A stretch of DNA of 64,000 nucleotides from positions 1 through 64,000 of the forward strand of contig USOQ01000002.1 of the NCBI GenBank assembly GCA_900556395.1, written 5' to 3'. This stretch comes from Candidatus Segatella caccae (lineage in GTDB: Bacteria; Bacteroidota; Bacteroidia; Bacteroidales; Bacteroidaceae). Below are positions 24,755-33,937 of the stretch, one piece after another. Positions within the stretch are counted from its first letter, which is position 1. Every line of letters begins with the position of its first letter. The notes under the pieces were generated by a model, which did no database searches, had not been told where the DNA came from, and saw only the letters and a program-made list of their open reading frames with translations. A program made the position numbers and the translations under genes.

Positions 24755-25528
24755 ATGTTGAAGGTAACACTATTGGGGACAGGCACTTCGGCAGGTGTCC
24801 CCACGTTGGGGTGTCACTGCGAGGTTTGTTGCAGTAGCAACCCTAAAGACAACAGGTTGCGCAGTGCAGCTATGATAGAGACAGCAACGACTCGCATCCT
24901 GATAGATGCCGGTCCCGATATTCGTCAACAACTGCTCAGGGTGCCTTTCCGTAAAATAGATGGCGTGCTGATTACTCATAAACATTACGACCATGTGGGA
25001 GGAATTGATGATCTGCGTGGCTTTTGTGTTTATGGAGACATCGAAGTCTATGGCGATGCTGATGTGACGAGCTCGCTTCCTGTCACCATGCCTTATTGTT
25101 TCCCATCTTCATCTGAGAGCCTTTATCCTGGAGCTCCCAAGTTGCAGTTGCACACCATTCGTCCACACCTTATATATAAAATAGGTGACATAGAGTGGAT
25201 GCCCATCCGAGTGATGCATGACAAGATGCCTATTTTAGGTTACCGTTTCGGTAAGTTTGCTTACATTACAGATATGAAGACTATAGCAGATGAAGAATTG
25301 CATTATTTGCAAGGAGTAGAAATACTTGTCGTCAATGCCTTGAGATTTGACAAACCCCATCATAGCCATCAGTTGGTGGACGATGCAATACGTTTTTCCA
25401 AGAGAATAGGAGCCAAGAAAGCATATTTCACACACGTAACACATGATATAGGACTGCACGAAGTCGCCAATGAACGATTACCCGAAGGTTTTAGTTTTGG
25501 TTACGATGGATTGGTAATAGAGGTGTAG
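24755..25528 (+). CDS. MBL-fold metallo-hydrolase (PhnP/RNase Z-like)
   Basis: A 257-residue metallo-beta-lactamase-fold protein with the motif THKHYDHVGGIDDL (HxHxDH variant: His-Lys-His-Tyr-Asp-His). The N-terminal LLGTGTSAGVPTLGCHCEVC and the CHCEVCCSSNPKDNRLRSAA cysteine-rich segment are characteristic of the PhnP-like group, where the Cys/His residues bind a structural zinc. Later metal ligands are in ITDMKT and HSHQLVDDA. PhnP hydrolyses cyclic phosphates in phosphonate breakdown, but no phn genes are present here, so the substrate is open. It follows murB by 18 bp. Confidence 0.88.
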   Translation: MLKVTLLGTGTSAGVPTLGCHCEVCCSSNPKDNRLRSAAMIETATTRILIDAGPDIRQQLLRVPFRKIDGVLITHKHYDHVGGIDDLRGFCVYGDIEVYGDADVTSSLPVTMPYCFPSSSESLYPGAPKLQLHTIRPHLIYKIGDIEWMPIRVMHDKMPILGYRFGKFAYITDMKTIADEELHYLQGVEILVVNALRFDKPHHSHQLVDDAIRFSKRIGAKKAYFTHVTHDIGLHEVANERLPEGFSFGYDGLVIEV

Positions 25529-25706
25529 GGAAGGAATAGTAAAAAATGCGAGAAAAGTGTTAAAAAAAGGCTGTTCCCGAACACATTAAAAACTTTAACC
25601 TTTGTTAGCAGTTTGTAAGTGACTGATTAATAGGTGTTTATAAAATAGTTACAAAAAGCCCCTAAAAAAAGTCACAAAAAAAAGAACAACGTATTGAAAA
25701 AATACT

Positions 25707-25714
25707 TACCTTTG
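25707..25714 (+). promoter_or_regulatory. -7 promoter box of the small lipoprotein gene
   Basis: TACCTTTG, an exact match, 52 bases before the ATG at 25767, with TATTG about 16 bases upstream. Confidence 0.6.
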
Positions 25715-25766
25715 CATCGTTTTAATAAACAAATGATTGTTTTACAGATTTAAAAAGCAAAGAAAA

Positions 25767-25934
25767 ATGAAGAAATTAGTTTTGATGTTCGTAGCTGTTG
25801 CAGCTATCTCTTTCGCATCTTGCGGTGGTAACACAAAGTCAAATGCAGATTCTGCAGATTCAGTAGACACAACTGCTGTTGATACAGTTGACACTGCTAC
25901 TGTTGATACAGCTACTGTTGACTCAGTAAAGTAA
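25767..25934 (+). CDS. Small lipoprotein with Asp-Thr/Val repeats, 55 aa
   Basis: A 55-residue lipoprotein: signal MKKLVLMFVAVAAISFASC with the lipobox Cys, GGNTKSNADSAD, then a simple acidic repeat of VDT/TATVD units to the end (VDTVDTATVDTATVDSVK). After processing only about 36 residues remain, anchored by lipid and strongly acidic, with no fold expected. It has its own promoter and terminator, which suggests high and independent expression. The function is unknown. Codons in the repeat are varied (GTT/GTA, GAC/GAT, ACT/ACA), so the repeat is not a recent slippage product. Confidence 0.8.
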   Translation: MKKLVLMFVAVAAISFASCGGNTKSNADSADSVDTTAVDTVDTATVDTATVDSVK

Positions 25935-25970
25935 TTTAGAATTACTTACGAACGAAAAATGAGAGAAACA

Positions 25971-26002
25971 CCGCTGGACCTTTGGTCTGGCGGCTTTTTC
26001 GT
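25971..26002 (+). terminator. Terminator of the small lipoprotein gene
   Basis: CCGCTGGACC and GGTCTGGCGG pair over 10 bp with two wobbles, loop TTT, followed by CTTTTTCG. Confidence 0.8.
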
Positions 26003-26023
26003 TTATATACACCAAACTTTTTT

Positions 26024-27391
26024 ATGATAGACACAAGCGCATTCCAAGGCAAAAAGGCTGCTTATTATACATTAGGCTGTAAGCTTAACTTTTCGGAAAC
26101 TTCTACTTTTGGTAAATTGCTCGAAGATATGGGTGTAATAACAGCCCAGAAAGGAGAGCAAGCAGATATCTGTTTGATTAATACGTGTTCGGTAACCGAA
26201 GTTGCCGATCATAAGTGCCGTCAGGCTATTCATCGCATGGTGCGCCATAATCCTGGTGCTTTCGTTATCGTGACAGGCTGCTATGCGCAGCTGGAGTCGG
26301 AGAATGTGAGTAAGATAGAGGGTGTGGACCTGGTGTTGGGAGCCAATGAGAAGGCGCATCTGATACAGTATCTCAGTGACGCTTGGGCACATAAATATGC
26401 ACAGGAGACCAAGGCTGCTGAAGGTGGTGGAGATGCGTTGCACGAGCATCATAGTGTCAAGACGAAGGATATAAAAAGTTTTCAGCCTTCTTGCTCACGA
26501 GGCAACCGCACGCGTTACTTCCTAAAGGTGCAGGATGGGTGTAATTATTATTGCACTTATTGTACCATTCCCTTTGCGCGTGGCAACTCGCGCAATCCAA
26601 GCATAGAATCGCTTGTAGATCAAGCCCGTGAGGCTGCCAACGAAGGCGGAAAGGAAATCGTCATCACGGGTGTCAATATTGGTGACTTCGGGCAGACTAC
26701 CCATGAGCGATTCCTTGATTTGGTAAAGGCGCTCGACCAGGTGGATGGAATTCAGCGATATCGAATATCCAGTTTGGAGCCCGACCTGTGTGATGACGAC
26801 TTGATAAATTATTGCGCAGAGAGTCGTGCCTTCATGCCCCATTTTCATATACCGCTGCAGAGTGGTAGCGACGAGGTGCTTAAACTGATGCATCGTCGTT
26901 ATGACAAAGCACTCTTTGCCCATAAGGTAAACCTCATCAAAGAGAAGATGCCTGATGCCTTTATTGGTGTCGATGTGATGGTGGGGTGTCGTGGTGAAAC
27001 ACCCGAATGTTTTGAGGAGTGTTACGAGTTCTTGAAGAGTCTGCCTGTCACGCAACTTCATGTGTTCCCTTATTCGGAACGTCCAGGTACGGCAGCTCTC
27101 CGTATTCCCTATGTAGTAAGCGATCGCGACAAGAAGCTACGCTCTAAGCGTCTGCTCGAACTGAGCGATGAGAAAACCCAAGCATTCTATGCTCAGTATA
27201 TAGGAACAGAAGCCGAGGTGCTCTTTGAGAAGGCACCGCGTGGCAAGGCTATGCATGGTTTTACCAAGAACTATGTGCGGGTGGAACTTTCGTCCGCGTT
27301 GGCAAAAGAAGAATACGATAATCAACTTATCAGGGTGCGTCTGTGTGATTTCAATCACGACAAAACAGCCCTCAAAGCAGAGATTCTGTAA
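26024..27391 (+). CDS. mtaB: tRNA (N6-threonylcarbamoyl-A37)-C2 methylthiotransferase
   Basis: A 455-residue methylthiotransferase that forms ms2t6A37 in tRNA. The N-terminal UPF0004 domain carries the three cluster cysteines in LGCKLNFSE, INTCSVTEVAD and TGCYAQLE. The radical SAM motif is CNYYCTYCTIPFARG, and a TRAM-like end follows. The TLGCKLNFSE opening separates MtaB from MiaB and RimO. The start at 26024 (MIDTSAFQGKK) fits the family and lies just past the upstream terminator. A second radical SAM gene starts only 3 bases after its stop, so the pair is translationally close. Confidence 0.93.
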   Translation: MIDTSAFQGKKAAYYTLGCKLNFSETSTFGKLLEDMGVITAQKGEQADICLINTCSVTEVADHKCRQAIHRMVRHNPGAFVIVTGCYAQLESENVSKIEGVDLVLGANEKAHLIQYLSDAWAHKYAQETKAAEGGGDALHEHHSVKTKDIKSFQPSCSRGNRTRYFLKVQDGCNYYCTYCTIPFARGNSRNPSIESLVDQAREAANEGGKEIVITGVNIGDFGQTTHERFLDLVKALDQVDGIQRYRISSLEPDLCDDDLINYCAESRAFMPHFHIPLQSGSDEVLKLMHRRYDKALFAHKVNLIKEKMPDAFIGVDVMVGCRGETPECFEECYEFLKSLPVTQLHVFPYSERPGTAALRIPYVVSDRDKKLRSKRLLELSDEKTQAFYAQYIGTEAEVLFEKAPRGKAMHGFTKNYVRVELSSALAKEEYDNQLIRVRLCDFNHDKTALKAEIL

Positions 27392-27394
27392 GGA

Positions 27395-28294
27395 ATGAAT
27401 TATTACAACGACTTTGGTACGTGGATACGTAAGCAGTTTCCATTTCGAGTGCAAAAGATATCCATCGACGCAGGATTCTCCTGTCCCAATAGGGATGGGA
27501 AGATATCCAGCGGTGGTTGTACCTATTGTGACAACCGAACCTTTAACCCGAGTTATTGTGATCGCAAGAAGACCATTACAGAGCAGCTGGAAGAGGGAAA
27601 ACGCTTCTTTGCCAAGAAATATCCAGACATGAAGTTTTTGGCTTATTTTCAGGCATATACCAACACCTATGCAGAAGTAGAAGCCTTGCAGAGTATGTAC
27701 GAGGAGGCTTTGCGTGTGGAGGATGTTGTGGGTATAGTCATCGGCACGCGTCCTGACTGTGTAAGCGACGAGTTGCTTGATTATTTGGAAGAACTGAATA
27801 AGCGTACCTTTGTCTTGGTGGAGTATGGTATAGAGACTGCCAATGATGCTACTCTGCGACGTATCAACCGCGGTCATGACTTTGCTTGTAGCAGGAGGGC
27901 TGTAGAGCAGACTCATGCACGAGGCATTCTTACAGGTGGACATATCATCATCGGACTCCCAGGCGAAGATGCCGAAGAGAGTCTACGACAAGCTCCTATC
28001 ATTTCTTCGTTGCCCCTTGACATTTTGAAGATTCATCAAATGCAGATTATCAAGGGCACCAAGTTGGCTCAGCAGTATGCAGAGCAGCCTTTTCATGTCT
28101 ATACGGTGGAGGAATATATCGATGTTATTGTGAGGTATATTTCGCTTCTTCGCAAGGACATGGTATTGGAGCGTTTTGTAAGTCAGTCGCCTGCTCATCT
28201 GCTTATTGCACCCAAATGGGGACTGAAGAATTATGAGTTTACCAACTTGCTCAACAACAGGTTGAAGCAGGAAAACGGCATAATATCATTATAA
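27395..28294 (+). CDS. TIGR01212-family radical SAM protein (YhcC-like)
   Basis: A 299-residue radical SAM protein. The N-terminal cysteines CPNRDGKISSGGCTYC give the extended CxnCxxC spacing of the YhcC family. Family marks also include YFQAYTNTYA, GTRPDC and GLPGEDAEE. The function of YhcC is not settled; it is often near tRNA modification genes, as here, directly following mtaB. This supports, but does not prove, a role in tRNA or sulfur chemistry. Full length, no oddities. Confidence 0.9.
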   Translation: MNYYNDFGTWIRKQFPFRVQKISIDAGFSCPNRDGKISSGGCTYCDNRTFNPSYCDRKKTITEQLEEGKRFFAKKYPDMKFLAYFQAYTNTYAEVEALQSMYEEALRVEDVVGIVIGTRPDCVSDELLDYLEELNKRTFVLVEYGIETANDATLRRINRGHDFACSRRAVEQTHARGILTGGHIIIGLPGEDAEESLRQAPIISSLPLDILKIHQMQIIKGTKLAQQYAEQPFHVYTVEEYIDVIVRYISLLRKDMVLERFVSQSPAHLLIAPKWGLKNYEFTNLLNNRLKQENGIISL

Positions 28295-28341
28295 AAACTT
28301 AATTCTTTGGCACAGATATCCTGTTTGTGCCTGATAATTTG

Positions 28342-28349
28342 TATATTTG
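28342..28349 (+). promoter_or_regulatory. -7 promoter box abutting the GT2 gene
   Basis: TATATTTG lies 9 bases before the ATG at 28359, with a TTTG 14 bases upstream. The transcript would be nearly leaderless. Confidence 0.55.
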
Positions 28350-28358
28350 CTCATTGAT

Positions 28359-29375
28359 ATGGCAAAGGTAGCAATCGTAATATTGAATTGGAACGGACAG
28401 AAGATGTTGGCAAAATATCTTTCTGGCGTTGTGGAGTATTCTCGACAGGATGCAGAGGTGTGGGTGGCAGACAATAGTTCTACCGACGGCTCTATGCATC
28501 TGCTCGAAACACAGTATCCACAAGTGAAAACTATAGTCCTGGAGCAGAATTTTGGCTTTGCAGAAGGATATAATCGAGCATTGAAACAGATAGAGGCAGA
28601 ATATTATGTGCTTCTCAATAGTGATGTGGAGGTAACGCATCACTGGCTTACACCGCTCATCGAGTTTATGGATAGTCATCCGCAAGTGGCAGCTTGTCAG
28701 CCTAAACTGTTGGCGGAATACGACCGAGATAGTTTTGAATATGCTGGTGCTTGTGGTGGATTCTTAGATCGGTATGGTTATCCATACTGTAGAGGTCGTA
28801 TCTTTGAAACCGTGGAGTGCGACAATGGACAGTATGATTATCAACAGGAAGTGTTGTGGGCTACGGGTGCGTGCATGATGATTCGTGCCAAAGACTATTG
28901 GGACTCTGGCGCACTCGATGGTCGCTTCTTTGCTCACAATGAAGAGATAGACCTCTGTTGGCGTTTGCGCCTAATGGGGCGCAAGATATACTGCATACCA
29001 GAGAGTGAAGTGTATCATGTGGGAGGTGGAACGCTTCCCAAGAGCAATCCTATGAAGACTTACCTGAATTTTAGAAATAATCTTACCATGCTTTACAAGA
29101 ATCTGAACGACAGTGAGTTAAAGCATGTGATGAGGGTAAGGTGGTTCTTAGACTATCTGGCAGCCTTTGAGATGCTGATTCTGAAACGTAATTGGGGTGA
29201 TTTTAAGGCCATCTTCCGTGCGCGAAAGGCATTCAAGGCATGGCGACAGGAATTTGCGGAGGACCGACAGAAGATTCAGGCTCAAAGAGTGGAAGGTGTT
29301 ATTCCGCAAATCTATAATGGCTCTATCTTGTGGCAGTATTATGCCAAGGGGAGGAAAGTCTTCTCTAAGTTGTAA
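28359..29375 (+). CDS. Family 2 glycosyltransferase
   Basis: A 338-residue GT-A enzyme. The opening MAKVAIVILNWNGQKML, VADNSSTDGS, the DxD-like LLNSDVEVTHHW and the acceptor motif NEEIDLCWRLRLMGRKIYC are all canonical for GT2 rhamnosyl/galactosyl-type transferases. A C-terminal extension (about 250-338) is basic with a hydrophobic patch and is probably membrane-associated. It stands as a single gene and not in a polysaccharide cluster, so it may act on a cell-envelope glycan or in protein glycosylation; the substrate cannot be read. The start at 28359 is preferred over 28347 because of the promoter position. Confidence 0.9.
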   Translation: MAKVAIVILNWNGQKMLAKYLSGVVEYSRQDAEVWVADNSSTDGSMHLLETQYPQVKTIVLEQNFGFAEGYNRALKQIEAEYYVLLNSDVEVTHHWLTPLIEFMDSHPQVAACQPKLLAEYDRDSFEYAGACGGFLDRYGYPYCRGRIFETVECDNGQYDYQQEVLWATGACMMIRAKDYWDSGALDGRFFAHNEEIDLCWRLRLMGRKIYCIPESEVYHVGGGTLPKSNPMKTYLNFRNNLTMLYKNLNDSELKHVMRVRWFLDYLAAFEMLILKRNWGDFKAIFRARKAFKAWRQEFAEDRQKIQAQRVEGVIPQIYNGSILWQYYAKGRKVFSKL

Positions 29376-29387
29376 TAACTAAGGGAT

Positions 29388-29416
29388 ATAGTAGGTTGGT
29401 AAGAGAGAACCTACGT
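29388..29416 (+). repeat. Hairpin after the GT2 gene
   Basis: GTAGGTT and AACCTAC form a 7-bp stem with no clear T-tract; perhaps an mRNA 3' structure. Confidence 0.45.
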
Positions 29417-29484
29417 TATCGGCATCTTCACTTGCCTTTGTACAGTAAAAAAAAAGTATAACAAACTACAAAATAAAATCTAAG

Positions 29485-30714
29485 ATGAAGAAAAATCTAT
29501 TCATGTTGCTGGCTGCGTTTCTTTGTTTGGGGACGCACGCCCAAGCTCCGATTCATGTGACGGTGACCAATCCGTCAAAGGAGGTACGCAAGGATGTGCC
29601 TGTGGTTATTGATATCCGTCAATGGGGGGATGTGCGCAAAGCTGTTGTTATGGTAGACGGCAAGGAGATTCCTTCGCAGTTGGATGACCTTGATCGTGAT
29701 TGTGTAAACGACGAACTCTGTTTTCTTGTCGATCTTGATAAAAAGGAGAGTAAGGAGGTAAGCATGCAGTTGTTTGGAGAAGGCGAACAGGCTGACTATC
29801 CTGCCCGTACCTTTGCCGAACTTGTGTTGCCGAGTCGAAATAAAAAATTGGCTAAGAATCAGCAAGATATCTATATGCGCAGCATCTCCTTCGATAAGAA
29901 GACCAAAGACCCTTATCATTATGTACATTCTCATGGCGTATGTTTTGAGAGCGAATTGGTGGCAATGCGCATCTATTTCGACCACAGACAAACCATCGAC
30001 CTTTATGGTAAGGTAAATAAGGGATTGGTTATTCGCGACACGCAGTTCTATCCATCCGAAGAACAGCTGAAAGCAGGTTCGGGTGATGATTGCCTTTGGG
30101 TGGGCAATACCTATGGCTTGGGTGCCCTTCGTGGCTGGGATGGACAAAATCAAGTGCTACTGACAGATGTGATGTATCGAGAGCAGAGGGTTATCTCCGA
30201 AGGCCCCGTAAGAGCCATCGTAGAGGTAGTAGACAATGGTTGGACTCCAGCTCCTGGACTAAAGCCTGTCAATGCCACTATCCGCTACACCATCTATGCG
30301 GGACATCGCGATTTTGATGTGGATGTGTTCTTCAATAAAGATGTGTCTGACTATCAGTTTGCCACAGGGTTGATCAATGTGAAGGGATCGAGCGAGATGA
30401 CTGATGGGAAGGGTTTGCGAGGTTGTTATGGCAGTGACTGGCCTACGGGCAAGGACGACGGCAAGCACAAGTTGGAGACCGTGGGGTTGGGTATTTATGT
30501 ACCACAGGCAGCATTGGTGAAAGAGATGCCTGCCAACAAAGATTGTTACACACAGGTGGTTCGTCCTTCGGGCAACAAGCTGAGCTATAAGTTGGCTTAT
30601 ACCAGTGCCAATGAGACTTATGGTTTCAAGGGCGAAAAAGAATGGTATCGCTGGCTGAAAGACTGGAAGAAACAGAACGAAGAACCCGTGCAGGTTTATT
30701 GTAAGATACGCTAA
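29485..30714 (+). CDS. DUF4861 family exported protein
   Basis: A 409-residue protein with a signal peptide (MKKNLFMLLAAFLCLGTHAQA). The segments ITVTNPS-type opening (VTVTNPSKEVRKDVPVVID), VDGKEIPSQLDDLDRDCVNDE and HSHGVCFESELVAMRIYFD are those I associate with DUF4861, a Bacteroidota family that is often found in pectin and rhamnogalacturonan loci. No carbohydrate-active enzymes or SusC/D are nearby here, so a sugar role is only hinted. Two beta-rich domains seem likely. It ends at a long hairpin terminator (30724-30778). Confidence 0.75.
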   Translation: MKKNLFMLLAAFLCLGTHAQAPIHVTVTNPSKEVRKDVPVVIDIRQWGDVRKAVVMVDGKEIPSQLDDLDRDCVNDELCFLVDLDKKESKEVSMQLFGEGEQADYPARTFAELVLPSRNKKLAKNQQDIYMRSISFDKKTKDPYHYVHSHGVCFESELVAMRIYFDHRQTIDLYGKVNKGLVIRDTQFYPSEEQLKAGSGDDCLWVGNTYGLGALRGWDGQNQVLLTDVMYREQRVISEGPVRAIVEVVDNGWTPAPGLKPVNATIRYTIYAGHRDFDVDVFFNKDVSDYQFATGLINVKGSSEMTDGKGLRGCYGSDWPTGKDDGKHKLETVGLGIYVPQAALVKEMPANKDCYTQVVRPSGNKLSYKLAYTSANETYGFKGEKEWYRWLKDWKKQNEEPVQVYCKIR

Positions 30715-30723
30715 TGACTACAC

Positions 30724-30778
30724 AAAAGAGCCATAATGAGCAAAAATACACTCTTTTTGTTCTTTATGGCTCTTTTTG
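30724..30778 (+). terminator. Very long hairpin terminator of the DUF4861 gene
   Basis: Nested arms AAAAGAGCCATAA / TTATGGCTCTTTT and GAGCAAAAA / TTTTTGTTC stack to about 22 bp with one mismatch and one wobble, ending in TTTTTGTTT. Confidence 0.8.
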
Positions 30779-30801
30779 TTTAAAAATATTAGCAAAAACG
30801 C

Positions 30802-30832
30802 TTTGTTTTTATCACATTTTTTAGTATTTTTG
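30802..30832 (+). promoter_or_regulatory. Full -33/-7 promoter of the GldB-like gene
   Basis: TTTG (30802-30805), 19-base spacer, TATTTTTG (30825-30832): the full Bacteroidota consensus. The ATG at 30841 is only 8 bases further, so the mRNA is leaderless or nearly so. Confidence 0.75.
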
Positions 30833-30840
30833 CACACGTA

Positions 30841-31683
30841 ATGTTAATAGATAGCGACAAAGTGAAAAATATTTTTAAATATACCCAACTGTTGGCGGCG
30901 ATCCTGCTTATTTGTTCGGCTTGCGAATTTAAGTTTAAGCCGAATGAAGAAATGGATACTGCTGTACTCTCGGTACAGCGTTACGACCGTTTGGAAAGCC
31001 GTTATCTCACTACTGGTGACTTCTCTGCCTTGCAGCAGATGAACACCGATTATCCAATAGAAACTCGTACGCTCATAGAGAAGATGCTCCAATTGGGCAC
31101 GGTTACAGACGCCAATATCAGCAATCGCTTCTTGATGTTCTATCAAGATTCCACGCTGCAGACACTCATTGCTGATGCTGAGGCAGAATATGCCAATATG
31201 GATGACATCAACAAGCAGCTCAAGAAATCCTTCGAGCGCTTGAATGCTTGGCTGCCCGAGTTGCAGCATCCATCTTTCTATGCGCAGATAGGAGCGCTCG
31301 ACCAGAGCATTGTCGTGGGTGAGCATTCTGTAGGCATCTCGCTGGATAAGTATATGGGAAGCGAATATCCCTTATACAAAAAATTCTATTCCTCTCAGCA
31401 GCGAGCTTCTATGACACGCTCTTATATTGTACCAGATTGTCTTACTTTCTATCTGTTGAGCATTTATCCTATGGATGATTTTGAGAGTCGTTCGCAGCTT
31501 GACAGAGACTTGCACATGGGCAAAATCATGTGGGTAGCCAATAAAGCGCTTAACAAGGAGATCTTTACCAGCAGTTATATAAAGACCATTGGAGGCTATA
31601 TGAAGCGCAATCCCAAGATGACAGTTCGCCAGTTGCTTGAGAGTAAGGACAATTCTCCTATCAAGGCGCTGCACAAAGACTGA
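30841..31683 (+). CDS. GldB-like lipoprotein
   Basis: A 280-residue exported lipoprotein with a hydrophobic signal (about 12-26) ending LLICSAC and the Cys followed by EFKF. Regions such as VQRYDRLE, ALQQMNTDYP, YAQIGALDQSIVVGEHSVGI and the LDKYMGSEYPLYKKFY segment match the gliding-motility lipoprotein GldB pattern (RxD, short YP, then SLDxYLGxxYPxY). GldB homologues are kept in many non-gliding Bacteroidales, so a gliding role should not be assumed; an envelope role is more likely. The DPP IV gene starts 2 bases after its stop, so the two are one operon. Confidence 0.75.
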   Translation: MLIDSDKVKNIFKYTQLLAAILLICSACEFKFKPNEEMDTAVLSVQRYDRLESRYLTTGDFSALQQMNTDYPIETRTLIEKMLQLGTVTDANISNRFLMFYQDSTLQTLIADAEAEYANMDDINKQLKKSFERLNAWLPELQHPSFYAQIGALDQSIVVGEHSVGISLDKYMGSEYPLYKKFYSSQQRASMTRSYIVPDCLTFYLLSIYPMDDFESRSQLDRDLHMGKIMWVANKALNKEIFTSSYIKTIGGYMKRNPKMTVRQLLESKDNSPIKALHKD

Positions 31684-31685
31684 TT

Positions 31686-33875
31686 ATGAAAAAACTGATT
31701 ATACTTATCGCAACCTTTATGATGGTGTCATCTATTCAGGCAGCTAAGAAATTAGACTTGAAAGAAATTACTACGGGTAGTTTTGCTGCTTCTTATGTGA
31801 GTGGTGTTAATCCGATAGAGGGCACCGACCTATATGCTTCCATTAGTAAGGATGGCAAGCAAATCGTGAGTTATTCTTTTAAGACAGGCAAACAGGTGGC
31901 TGTCTTGTTTGATGCTGAAGTCTGTAAGGCTCCTTTTCAGACGATTGATGGCTATGTGTTGAGTCCTGACGGCAAGCGATTGCTTGTCTTGACCAAGCGT
32001 AAGAGTATCTATCGCCGTTCGTTCACAGCAGAATATTTCATTTACGACCTTGCCGGCAAGTCTTTGATTAAGCTGTCTGAAGGTGAGAATCAGCAGGTGG
32101 CTACTTGGTCGCCCGACTCGCGCCATGTGGCTTTTGTGCGTGAGAATAATCTCTTTATTACTGATGGTAAGAAGGAGGTTCAGGTAACGACCGACGGCAA
32201 GTTTAACGAAGTGATTAATGGCATTCCCGACTGGGTGAACGAAGAGGAGTTTGGTTTCAACAAGGCCTTTGCCTGGAATGCTGACGGAACGGCTCTGAGC
32301 TGGATTCGCTATGATGAGTCGAAGGTGAAAACTTACTCTCTGCAGTTGTTCTGTGGACAAAAACCTGCGTTGACAGATAATACTGATTATCCCGGAGAAT
32401 ACTCTTATAAGTACCCCAAGGCTGGACAAGATAATTCTGTGGTGAGCCTATGGAGCTATGATGTGAAAAACCAGACCACGGCTCGTATGAATGTCCCCTT
32501 AGCCACCGATGGCTATATTCCACGTCTTAAGCCTGCTCCTGATGCCAAGAGCATGATAGCCTTTACGATGAATAGACATCAGGATGAGTTGAATCTTTAT
32601 TCTTTCAATCCTTTCACTGGAGAAGCTCAGTTGCTCATCAAGGAGAGTGTTCCCAAATATGTGAAGGAAGAGGTGGTGGAATGGACGTATGTGGGCAATC
32701 GATATATCTTGCTTCCAAGCGATCGCGATGGATTCATGCACCTCTATCTCTATGATATCCGTGGCAAACTGATAAAACAAGTAGAAAAAGGTGACTATGA
32801 AGTGACGGATGTCTATGGTATGAATGAGAAGACGGGTGACATCTTTTTCCAGGCCTGCATGTTAAGTCCTCACGACCGACAGGTGTATGTGGCGCATGCC
32901 AATGGCAAGATAGAACGACTCACCAACCAGAGTGGCAACAACGCTGCTGTCTTCTCAGGTGATTATCGTTATTTCTTTAACACTTGGAGCAGTTATAGTC
33001 ATCCTTATGTCTTTACTTCGCGTACCAATCGTGGAAAGGTGGTAAGAGTGTTGGAGGACAATCAGGAACTACTCACCAAGGTGTCACAATACAATTGGGG
33101 AAAGCGAGAGCCTTTTACTTTTACTACTTCCGAAGGAGTGGTGCTGGATGGCTGGATGGTGAAGCCGCTTGATTTTGATCCTAATAAGCAATATCCTGTT
33201 ATCCAATTCCAGTATTCTGGCCCCGGCAACCAACAGGTAATGGATGCGTGGAGTACAGGTAGCATGGGTAATGGTGGAGCCTTCGACTATTATCTGGCAC
33301 AAGAAGGATTTATCGTCGTATGTGTGGATGGTCGTGGTACAGGTGGTAGAGGTGCAGACTTTGAGAAATGCACCTACTTGCGCTTAGGCGACCTGGAGGC
33401 GAAAGACCAGGTAGAGACAGCTTTGTATTTGGCTGGACTTCCTTTTGTAGACAAGCAGCGCATAGGTATCTGGGGCTGGAGCTTTGGAGGCTTCTGTACG
33501 TTGATGAGTATGAGCGAGGGTCGCCCTGTATTCCACGCGGGCGTGTCGGTGGCTCCTCCTACAAACTGGCGTTACTACGACACGGTGTATACGGAGCGCT
33601 ATATGCGCACACCACAGGAGAATGTTGATGGTTATCTCACCAATCCGATAGAGCGTGTAGGCAACTTGCATGGTGCTTTGCTGCTTTGTCATGGTATGGC
33701 CGATGACAATGTGCATCCACAGAATGCCTTCGAATATTCAGAGGCACTGGTGCAAGCTGACAAAGACTTTAAGGAGATGTTTTATACCAACCGAAATCAT
33801 GGCATACATGGTGGCAATACACGTCATCATCTGTTGCGCCAAATCGTGAATTGGTTTGATGAACATTTAAAATAA
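31686..33875 (+). CDS. S9 family dipeptidyl peptidase IV, exported
   Basis: A 729-residue serine peptidase that removes N-terminal Xaa-Pro/Ala dipeptides. A signal peptide (MKKLIILIATFMMVSSIQA) precedes a beta-propeller domain (about 40-480, with ATWSPDSRHVAFVRENNLF) and an alpha/beta hydrolase domain. That domain carries the GWSFGG nucleophile, the Asp in MADDNVHP and the His in NRNHGIHGG. The substrate-anchoring Glu pair is in DWVNEEEFG. It is likely periplasmic and complements the C1 and aminopeptidase P-type peptidases of this window. The gene is translationally linked to the GldB-like gene. Confidence 0.95.
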   Translation: MKKLIILIATFMMVSSIQAAKKLDLKEITTGSFAASYVSGVNPIEGTDLYASISKDGKQIVSYSFKTGKQVAVLFDAEVCKAPFQTIDGYVLSPDGKRLLVLTKRKSIYRRSFTAEYFIYDLAGKSLIKLSEGENQQVATWSPDSRHVAFVRENNLFITDGKKEVQVTTDGKFNEVINGIPDWVNEEEFGFNKAFAWNADGTALSWIRYDESKVKTYSLQLFCGQKPALTDNTDYPGEYSYKYPKAGQDNSVVSLWSYDVKNQTTARMNVPLATDGYIPRLKPAPDAKSMIAFTMNRHQDELNLYSFNPFTGEAQLLIKESVPKYVKEEVVEWTYVGNRYILLPSDRDGFMHLYLYDIRGKLIKQVEKGDYEVTDVYGMNEKTGDIFFQACMLSPHDRQVYVAHANGKIERLTNQSGNNAAVFSGDYRYFFNTWSSYSHPYVFTSRTNRGKVVRVLEDNQELLTKVSQYNWGKREPFTFTTSEGVVLDGWMVKPLDFDPNKQYPVIQFQYSGPGNQQVMDAWSTGSMGNGGAFDYYLAQEGFIVVCVDGRGTGGRGADFEKCTYLRLGDLEAKDQVETALYLAGLPFVDKQRIGIWGWSFGGFCTLMSMSEGRPVFHAGVSVAPPTNWRYYDTVYTERYMRTPQENVDGYLTNPIERVGNLHGALLLCHGMADDNVHPQNAFEYSEALVQADKDFKEMFYTNRNHGIHGGNTRHHLLRQIVNWFDEHLK

Positions 33876-33937
33876 GCTGATGGCTGCCTTCTGTAAAAGG
33901 AGGCAGCATGGGCTAAACATAAAGATAATAAGGAAAT

